Shown here: piece after piece, positions 59,263 to 64,000 of the stretch | Layout of the letters: each line of letters starts with the position of its first letter | Numbering within the stretch: position 1 is the first letter of the stretch | Assembly: GCA_963838845.1 (NCBI GenBank) | Contig: CAWISR010000001.1 | Location: 1-64,000 of the forward strand | Source of the DNA: CAVRXQ01 sp963838845 | GTDB lineage: Bacteria > Actinomycetota > Acidimicrobiia > Acidimicrobiales > Bog-793 | Direction of reading: 5' to 3' | Length of the DNA: 64,000 bases | Notes under the pieces: model-generated | What the model saw: only the letters and a program-made list of their open reading frames with translations | Told to the model about the DNA's origin: nothing | The model's database searches: none | Translations under genes and position numbers: made by a program

Positions 59263-60207
59263 TCAGAAGTAGACGGTCTCCGCGACGCGCCGCACCGCTT
59301 CGTCAACCGAGCCCGTCCATACCTCGGACGACAGATACTTCCATCCTCCATCGGGCGAAAGCACGACGATCATCCCCGAAGCGATGCGATCCGCGCATCT
59401 CGCCGCGCCCGCGAGCGCGGCGCCTGTCGAGAGGCCGGCGAAGATCCCGCGCTCGGCGAGCCGACGCGTCCAGACGACGGAGTCGCGGGGGCCGATCACC
59501 GTCTTGCGATCGAGCAGCTTTTCTCCACCCAAGTCGTTGAAGATCGGTGGGATGAAGCCGTCGTCGAGGCTGCGAAGCCCGTCGACGCTCTCGCCGACCG
59601 GTGGTTCGACGGCCCACACTTGGACATCCGGGTTCCGCTCTTTCAGGTATCGACCGACGCCGAGCAACGTGCCGCTCGTGCCGAAACCGGCGACGAAATG
59701 CGTCACTTCGGGGAGGTCACGCGAGATCTCCGGTCCGGTCGTCTCGTAGTGCGCGCGGGGATTCGCCGGATTCCCGTATTGATAGAGCATCACCCATTCG
59801 GGATGCTGCGCGGCAAGTGTCTGTGCGAGCCGCACGGCGCCGTTCGAACCCTCGCTTCCCGGCGAAGAAATGATCTCGGCCCCGAAGGCTTTGAGAAGCT
59901 GTCGTCGCTCGAGCGACACATTGTCCGGGAGCACGACCTTCAGCGGATACCCCTTCAGCCGGCTCACAAGCGCGAGCCCGATCCCCGTGTTGCCAGACGA
60001 CGGCTCGAGAAGCGTCTGGCCCGGTTGGAGTACTTCACGCGCTTCCGCGTCTTCGATGAGATAGCGCGCGACGCGGTCTTTCACCGATCCACCGGGGTTG
60101 AGACCTTCCAGCTTGACGAAGATGCGCGCCGCGGGATTCGGGCTGAGTTCCGAAACCTCGACGATCGGCGTATTGCCGATCAGGTCGAGGACGCTGCGAG
60201 CGACCAT
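59263..60207 (-). CDS. cysM: CysO-type cysteine synthase CysM
   Basis: 314 aa, PLP fold type II. PLP lysine K43 in NPGGSVKDRVA; LLEPSSGNTGIGLALVSRLK, FGTSGTLLGVGRYLK and ifaGLSTGAAL-type motifs are seen. The Mycobacterium CysM uses O-phosphoserine and the thiocarboxylated carrier CysO as sulfur donor; the neighbouring cysO and mec support the same chemistry. Starts 17 bp after cysO. Confidence 0.92.
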   Translation of the reverse strand: MVARSVLDLIGNTPIVEVSELSPNPAARIFVKLEGLNPGGSVKDRVARYLIEDAEAREVLQPGQTLLEPSSGNTGIGLALVSRLKGYPLKVVLPDNVSLERRQLLKAFGAEIISSPGSEGSNGAVRLAQTLAAQHPEWVMLYQYGNPANPRAHYETTGPEISRDLPEVTHFVAGFGTSGTLLGVGRYLKERNPDVQVWAVEPPVGESVDGLRSLDDGFIPPIFNDLGGEKLLDRKTVIGPRDSVVWTRRLAERGIFAGLSTGAALAGAARCADRIASGMIVVLSPDGGWKYLSSEVWTGSVDEAVRRVAETVYF

Positions 60208-60224
60208 CGCCGCGACCGCGTGGG

Positions 60225-60506
60225 TTACGCGGATCCGCCGGCGACGGCGGGGAGAATCGAGACGACGTCGCTCGGCGCAACTTTCGTGTCGAGCCGCTCG
60301 AGATAGCGGACGTCGTCGTCGTTGACATAGACGTTGACGAAACGATGGAGGCTTCCGTTGTCCGAGAGGACCTGCGGCGCGAGCGCCGGGTACTGCTTCA
60401 CGAGTGCGTCCAGAACCTCGCCGACCGTCGCACCATGGGCGGACACCCGGGCGTTGCCTCCGGCGGCGCTGCGCAACAGCGTCGGAATTCGAACTTCGAC
60501 GGACAC
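60225..60506 (-). CDS. cysO: CysO-type ubiquitin-like sulfur carrier, with two residues after GlyGly
   Basis: 93 aa MoaD/ThiS fold. VEVRIPTLLRSAAGG, LHRFVNVYVNDDDVRYLERL and VSILPAVAGGSA match mycobacterial CysO except that the polypeptide ends GG-SA rather than GG. The glycine must be freed before thiocarboxylation, so the SA tail would have to be removed; the JAMM protease encoded upstream is the natural candidate. Sulfur donor for CysM. Operon order mec-cysO-cysM. Confidence 0.93.
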   Translation of the reverse strand: MSVEVRIPTLLRSAAGGNARVSAHGATVGEVLDALVKQYPALAPQVLSDNGSLHRFVNVYVNDDDVRYLERLDTKVAPSDVVSILPAVAGGSA

Positions 60507-60601
60507 CGGTCGCTCCTCCGCATCGAACCTGTCAAAAGTTGACCGAATAGGTCATATTCTACCGACCACTTCCGAAGGCCGATCGGGCGAGGTCGGCGAC
60601 C

Positions 60602-61054
60602 TCAGTCGGCGAGGATCTCGAGGTTGTCCTCGAAGATCGCCCCCTCGGCGACCTGATACGACCGGAGTGTCGGCGTCTCCCCTCGCAGCGACACGATGAC
60701 GTAGAACCATCCCGGATCCGGTGCTTCGGCGACGTCAGTCGGCGACGGGAAGGCGTCGGTGTGGGTGTGGGAATGGAAGACGCCGACGATCGAACGGCCG
60801 TCCGCTTCGGCGTTCCGGTCCGCACGGAGCTGATCCGTCGGATCGACGACATAGCGGCGAGCTGACGCGGCCGCGTTGCGCGTCGGATACCAGCGATCGA
60901 TCGCCTCTCGTTCGCTCACCGCCGCGAGCAGACCGCACGCCTCCTCGGGATACCCGGTCAGACAGTGAACGATGATGCCCTTCACCACCCGCGCCTCGAT
61001 CGCGACGCGTCGGCGCTGCGAGTCTTCGATATTGGTTCCGCCGGCGGCCGTCAC
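60602..61054 (-). CDS. mec: Mec-type JAMM/MPN+ metalloprotease
   Basis: 150 aa from GTG 61054 (start uncertain; GTG codons near 60986, after GAGGCGCGG, are possible). JAMM motif: upstream Glu in GYPEEACGLLA and zinc ligands HSHTHTDAFPSPTD (HxH-x7-S-x2-D). In mycobacteria Mec releases cysteine from the CysO-cysteine adduct; here it may also trim the CysO tail. The first gene of mec-cysO-cysM, divergent from smpB. Confidence 0.9.
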   Translation of the reverse strand: MTAAGGTNIEDSQRRRVAIEARVVKGIIVHCLTGYPEEACGLLAAVSEREAIDRWYPTRNAAASARRYVVDPTDQLRADRNAEADGRSIVGVFHSHTHTDAFPSPTDVAEAPDPGWFYVIVSLRGETPTLRSYQVAEGAIFEDNLEILAD

Positions 61055-61081
61055 AGTCTGAGGAAGGTACCGTCTCGTGCC

Positions 61082-61606
61082 GTGCCGACGCGCCGAAGTT
61101 CGAAAGGCACAGCCACCAAAAGGGCCCACGCGGACGACGCGCCGCGCGCAGACGGATTCCGCCGCGTTGCGCAGAACCGGCGCGCCCGACACGAATACGA
61201 CATCCTCGAGGTCTTCGAAGCCGGACTCGAGCTCAAAGGCGGGGAGGTGAAATCGCTTCGCTCCGGGCAGGTGAGCCTGCAAGACGCGTACGCCCGCGTC
61301 GAGGACGGTGAAGTCTGGCTCGTCGGGGCGCGCATCGCCCCTTATGAGTATGCAAGCGGATTCGGTGCCGTCCCAGCCGATCGAGCGCGAAAACTCCTCC
61401 TCCACCGACGAGAGATCGATCAGCTGAAGGGACGGGTCGCCCAGCAGGCGCTCACTCTCGTTCCCTTGTCCATTTACTTCACTCACGGACGCGCAAAGGT
61501 CGAGCTCGCGCTCGCCCGAGGACGGCGCCTCTACGACAAGCGGCGCGCGCTCGCAGAGCGCGACGCGGCGCGCGAAGCGGAGCGCGCGATGAAAGGCGGC
61601 TACTAG
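61082..61606 (+). CDS. smpB: tmRNA-binding protein SmpB
   Basis: 174 aa from GTG 61082, with AGGAAGG upstream. About 30 basic residues precede the core VAQNRRARHEYDILEVFEAG; LELKGGEVKSLRSGQVSL and the tail GRRLYDKRRALAERDA are characteristic. It carries tmRNA to stalled ribosomes. The tmRNA gene itself lies 240 bp downstream. A start further upstream at 60965 would overlap mec and is unlikely. Confidence 0.94.
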   Translation: MPTRRSSKGTATKRAHADDAPRADGFRRVAQNRRARHEYDILEVFEAGLELKGGEVKSLRSGQVSLQDAYARVEDGEVWLVGARIAPYEYASGFGAVPADRARKLLLHRREIDQLKGRVAQQALTLVPLSIYFTHGRAKVELALARGRRLYDKRRALAERDAAREAERAMKGGY

Positions 61607-61621
61607 TGCGGTAACCGCAAA

Positions 61622-61655
61622 CGCTCGCCCAGGCGGGGCGAGCGAGCGGTTTTTC
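61622..61655 (+). terminator. Rho-independent terminator after smpB
   Basis: Arms CGCTCGCCC and GGGCGAGCG (9 bp), loop about 5 bases, followed by a T-tract (GGTTTTT) a few bases downstream. Confidence 0.85.
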
Positions 61656-61808
61656 GCAATGCATTAGTTCGTAAGGAGCGACTCCCCGGTCGTTTCGGGG
61701 GCCGCGGCCGCCGGCAACCTGATGAGCTGCCCGTGAGCTGCGCTTTCGCACCTTGGGTGCACTTCAGCGCCGGAGATGGCGCCCCCACCCAGCGGTACGA
61801 TGAGGACG

Positions 61809-61838
61809 GACAACGCGCATGATGTGCGGAGCGTTGTC
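61809..61838 (+). promoter_or_regulatory. Inverted repeat upstream of ssrA
   Basis: Perfect 8-base arms GACAACGC and GCGTTGTC around a 14-base spacer, ending 9 bases before the tmRNA 5' end, in the promoter position. Possible operator or a hairpin ahead of the mature RNA. Confidence 0.5.
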
Positions 61839-61847
61839 ATTTGACAA

Positions 61848-62197
61848 GGGGGTGACAGGCTTCGACCTTGGTTGTCGAGGTGGGAGAAGCGAGCCGTGGT
61901 CTCCGGAGCCACGTTAAAGAGCCGGAAACCAAAACAAACGCCGAGCCTCAGCTCGCGCTTGCTGCCTAAGTAGCAGCAACGTCCGTCCGATCCCTGTCCC
62001 GCGGATCGGTAGCGGGCGTCATTGAGCGGGACTTACCTGAACTGCGACGTCAACCCGTAGTTCGGGGAAACCTCGGTTGACTGGGATCCTGCGCCGCCGC
62101 CGATGGAGAGGCGGGATCCGAGATACTTCCGTCGGCTGCGCTCGGAGAAGACCCATTGAGATCCCAGGGGACGGGGGTTCGATTCCCCCCACCTCCA
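61848..62197 (+). ncRNA. ssrA: tmRNA (transfer-messenger RNA)
   Basis: About 350 nt. The 5' end GGGGGTG pairs with the 3' CACCTCC (one G-U) to form the tRNA-like acceptor, and the T-arm is GGGGG-TTCGATT-CCCCC at 62173-62189. GGCTTCGAC near the 5' end is the conserved D-like region. The tag frame at about 61940-61969 ends AEPQLALAA before TAA. It rescues stalled ribosomes with SmpB. No CCA encoded. Confidence 0.92.
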
Positions 62198-62226
62198 CTG
62201 CGACCTGTTGGCGAGAGTCCGGGCTT
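62197..62226 (+). repeat. Direct repeat at the 3' end of ssrA, copy 1
   Basis: 30 bases starting at the last tmRNA base, 28 identical to 63068-63097. The two copies flank the DinB-like gene. Confidence 0.6.
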
Positions 62227-62284
62227 CGTGTTGCGAAACCCGGACAACCTGACCGGCCAATCAGCACTCAATAGATTCTCTCTG

Positions 62285-62854
62285 ATGAGCTTCCTCGACG
62301 AGCGCGGCGGGCCCGAGCCGCCCGTCGCCGGTGACGACACCACGACTTTGCTTGGCGCCCTCGACCGCCAACGTGCCTATTTGGCCTGGAAATGCGACGG
62401 GCTCGACAGCGAGGGCCTCGGAAAAACCATCGCTTCCTCCTCGATCACCCTCGGTGGACTGCTCAAGCACCTGGCGCTAGTAGAGGATCACACCTTCGGA
62501 CACAAATTCTCCGGCCTTCCTCTCGGCCCGCCCTGGGACTCGGTCGACTTCGACTCTGACCCGGATTGGGAGTGGCGCACCGCCGCTGCCGATTCACCCG
62601 CTGATCTCATGGCACTTTGGAAACAGGCGGTCAGCCGTTCCCGGGCGATCGTCGCCTCGGCTCTCGCCGGTGGTGAGGGCTTTGACCAGCCCGGCCGGAC
62701 GACGTTTCCCGACGGGCGAACGCCAACGCTGCGGCGATACATGATCGACATGATCGAGGAATATGCGCGCCACGTCGGCCACGCCGACTTGATCCGCGAG
62801 TCGGTGGACGGTCTCGTCGGCGAGGAACCCGAGGGCGGCCTCGTCGCCGTCTGA
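62285..62854 (+). CDS. DinB/DUF664 family protein
   Basis: 189 aa from ATG 62285. Four-helix bundle: LLGALDRQRAYLAWKCDGL, SSSITLGGLLKHLALVEDHT (metal-type His), and RYMIDMIEEYARHVGHADLI with the conserved H-x3-H. Related proteins are thiol-dependent (mycothiol or bacillithiol) transferases; function here unknown. Lies between copies of a 30-bp repeat next to ssrA. Confidence 0.82.
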   Translation: MSFLDERGGPEPPVAGDDTTTLLGALDRQRAYLAWKCDGLDSEGLGKTIASSSITLGGLLKHLALVEDHTFGHKFSGLPLGPPWDSVDFDSDPDWEWRTAAADSPADLMALWKQAVSRSRAIVASALAGGEGFDQPGRTTFPDGRTPTLRRYMIDMIEEYARHVGHADLIRESVDGLVGEEPEGGLVAV

Positions 62855-62855
62855 G

Positions 62856-63146
62856 TCGAACAAGCGCCGTCGAATCGGTAGCAGGATGCCCCGAGCGGAT
62901 CACCCGCCACTCCGCTGCCGCCCACCGTCTTGACCGCGCCTGCTACCTCCAGGGCTCCGCCTGCTTTCGTTCCGCTGGCCGCCGTGTGGAGACTCCCCTC
63001 CTTAACCTGCGGAGACTCCTGCTAAGTCCTCGCTTCGCGCCTCGTCCGCGAGTTTCGGCAACACTCGACTGCGACCTGTGGGCGAAAGTCCGGGCTTGGC
63101 GGTGGCGACGGACGAAGGTGCTGCCCGGCAGGTGGCCGAGCGAATC
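62856..63146. other. Intergenic region with repeat copy
   Basis: About 290 bases. It contains the second copy of the ssrA-adjacent repeat (63068-63097). No gene recognised. Confidence 0.5.
63068..63097 (+). repeat. Direct repeat at the 3' end of ssrA, copy 2
   Basis: Partner of 62197-62226, two mismatches. Confidence 0.6.
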
Positions 63147-63179
63147 GTAAGTTGGCACCTACCGTAAGTTACGACTTAC
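63147..63179 (+). promoter_or_regulatory. GTAAGT operator-like repeats
   Basis: GTAAGT at 63147 and 63164 and its complement ACTTAC at 63174. The last two form the palindrome GTAAGT-TACG-ACTTAC, which ends two bases before the ATG of the GGDEF gene. Likely a repressor site that overlaps translation start. Confidence 0.5.
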
Positions 63180-63181
63180 TG

Positions 63182-64000
63182 ATGGCTCTTCGTCCGTTCC
63201 CGCGACTGGCCATCGCGCCCAGCGCCTCATCGGCAACGGGCGGATCCCCCGCTGGTGCGTCGCCAGCGCAGGGTTTGTTCGATCCTCGCCCTAAGGCGGT
63301 GTCCGATTCCTGCCGTTGGGAAGAGGTGGAACGGGCACTCGCGCCGGTCCCGCTGCCAGCCGCGGCGGATGGAAAGACCCTGAAAAGGGTGCTGCACAGG
63401 AGTGAGGCGAGGCTGGAAGCGCTCCTGTCGTCTGTCGGCGACCTCGTCATCGAATGTGACGAGAAGGGCACCTATCTGGCGGTCTGGACGCAGAACGCTC
63501 CGCTCCTCGTCGCTCCCCGAGAGGACCTGATCGGTAAGAACGCCCTTGAGATCCTCCCAGGCGAAACGGGACGGGCGGTGCAGAGAGCGATTCGCCGCAC
63601 CGTCCGCACCGGAAGCAACGAGGTCGTCGAGTACTGCCTCGAAGTCCCGGCAGGAACGCGCTGTTTCCAGCTGCGGACAGCGCGCGTCACGTCTCCCGGC
63701 GAGCCCGCGACGGTGTGTCTCGCGGTGCGCGACATCAGCGCTCAGCGCGATGCCGAAGCCGCCCAACACGAAGCCGAAGAACAACTGCGTCGACGGGCGT
63801 TGTACGACGACCTGACCGGGCTGCCTAATCGTGCCCTCTTTTCGGATCGGCTCCAACACGAACTGAGGATCAGCCGGAAGACGCACCGCAGCTTCTCAGT
63901 CCTCATGGTCGATGCCGACCACTTCAAAGAGATCAACGACACGCTCGGCCATCAGGCAGGAGACGAGGTGTTGAGGCAGCTGGCCACGCGACTCGTCACC
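63182..64000 (+). CDS. PAS-GGDEF diguanylate cyclase, C-terminus outside window
   Basis: The first 273 codons; open at the right edge. Starts at ATG 63182 with no Shine-Dalgarno, since the upstream bases are occupied by the GTAAGT palindrome; a start further inside is possible. A soluble N-terminal stretch precedes a PAS domain (about 80-195, LEALLSSVGDLVIECDEKG, LAVRDISAQRDAE) and the start of a GGDEF domain (DDLTGLPNRALFSDRL, SVLMVDADHFKEINDTLGHQ). The catalytic GGDEF motif is outside. It likely makes cyclic di-GMP in response to a signal. Confidence 0.88.
   Translation, partial: MALRPFPRLAIAPSASSATGGSPAGASPAQGLFDPRPKAVSDSCRWEEVERALAPVPLPAAADGKTLKRVLHRSEARLEALLSSVGDLVIECDEKGTYLAVWTQNAPLLVAPREDLIGKNALEILPGETGRAVQRAIRRTVRTGSNEVVEYCLEVPAGTRCFQLRTARVTSPGEPATVCLAVRDISAQRDAEAAQHEAEEQLRRRALYDDLTGLPNRALFSDRLQHELRISRKTHRSFSVLMVDADHFKEINDTLGHQAGDEVLRQLATRLVT

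Noticed and set aside
62050..62343. Minus-strand frames across the tmRNA 3' region
   Set aside because: They are translations of the tRNA-like domain of ssrA.

Overview
The window is high-GC bacterial chromosome that reads as an actinobacterium, plausibly an acidimicrobial-type lineage. Supporting signs are the mec-cysO-cysM-murI-rph-rdgB neighbourhood known from mycobacteria, a PimB-like mannosyltransferase, an F420-type PPOX protein, a DinB/DUF664 protein, many GTG/TTG starts, and a short tmRNA tag ending in ALAA. The phylum call is an inference from gene content; I cannot place the species.

Layout. 1-3.2 kb: a cut-off secreted beta-propeller protein, an ECF sigma factor with its zinc-finger anti-sigma partner, and a secreted class A beta-lactamase-like protein. 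3.2-4.4 kb: an IS30-family insertion sequence with a frameshifted transposase. 5-8.5 kb: a membrane PAS-GGDEF-EAL protein, tRNA-Arg, a VOC protein and tRNA-His. 8.6-18.9 kb: a minus-strand operon with overlapping or nearly touching genes, mobA-moaD fusion, aldehyde:ferredoxin oxidoreductase, formate dehydrogenase alpha, a NuoE-NuoF fusion, moeA, and a second moeA fused to a periplasmic-binding-like domain. It joins two molybdo/tungsto-pterin oxidoreductases to late cofactor biosynthesis genes.

19.0-28.5 kb is accessory DNA stacked on the 3' end of tRNA-Lys(CTT). A near-perfect 53-bp direct repeat of the tRNA 3' end (21197-21249 and 28391-28443) brackets about 7.2 kb carrying a tyrosine integrase, an excisionase, a frameshifted coiled-coil gene, an HK97-type prohead protease, an orphan ClpX zinc-finger protein, a histone-H1-like repeat protein and small metabolic cargo genes. 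Paired TGTAGTCAC arm-type sites lie inside both ends. The layout resembles the phiRv1/phiRv2 class of mini-prophages, but it is decayed and no major capsid gene is seen. A third, diverged copy of the tRNA end (19061-19108) suggests an older tandem insertion containing a zinc-ribbon protein with a 21-bp tandem repeat array.

28.6-49.9 kb is chromosomal metabolism: a fatty acid desaturase, YbaK, a stand-alone riboflavin kinase, an osmoprotectant ABC transporter, a disulfide oxidoreductase, an MFS exporter, ChrA, a complete Liv-type ABC transporter followed by kynureninase, tryptophanase and TfoX, then AhpD-like and DUF885 proteins. 50-54 kb: a B12-dependent ribonucleotide reductase interrupted by a LAGLIDADG intein directly before the active-site cysteine, with two NrdR boxes upstream. 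54-62 kb: a flavin oxidoreductase, an SRPBCC protein, a GT4 mannosyltransferase, rdgB, rph, murI, cysM, cysO (GG followed by two extra residues), mec, smpB and ssrA. The window closes with a DinB-like gene and a PAS-GGDEF gene cut by the right edge.
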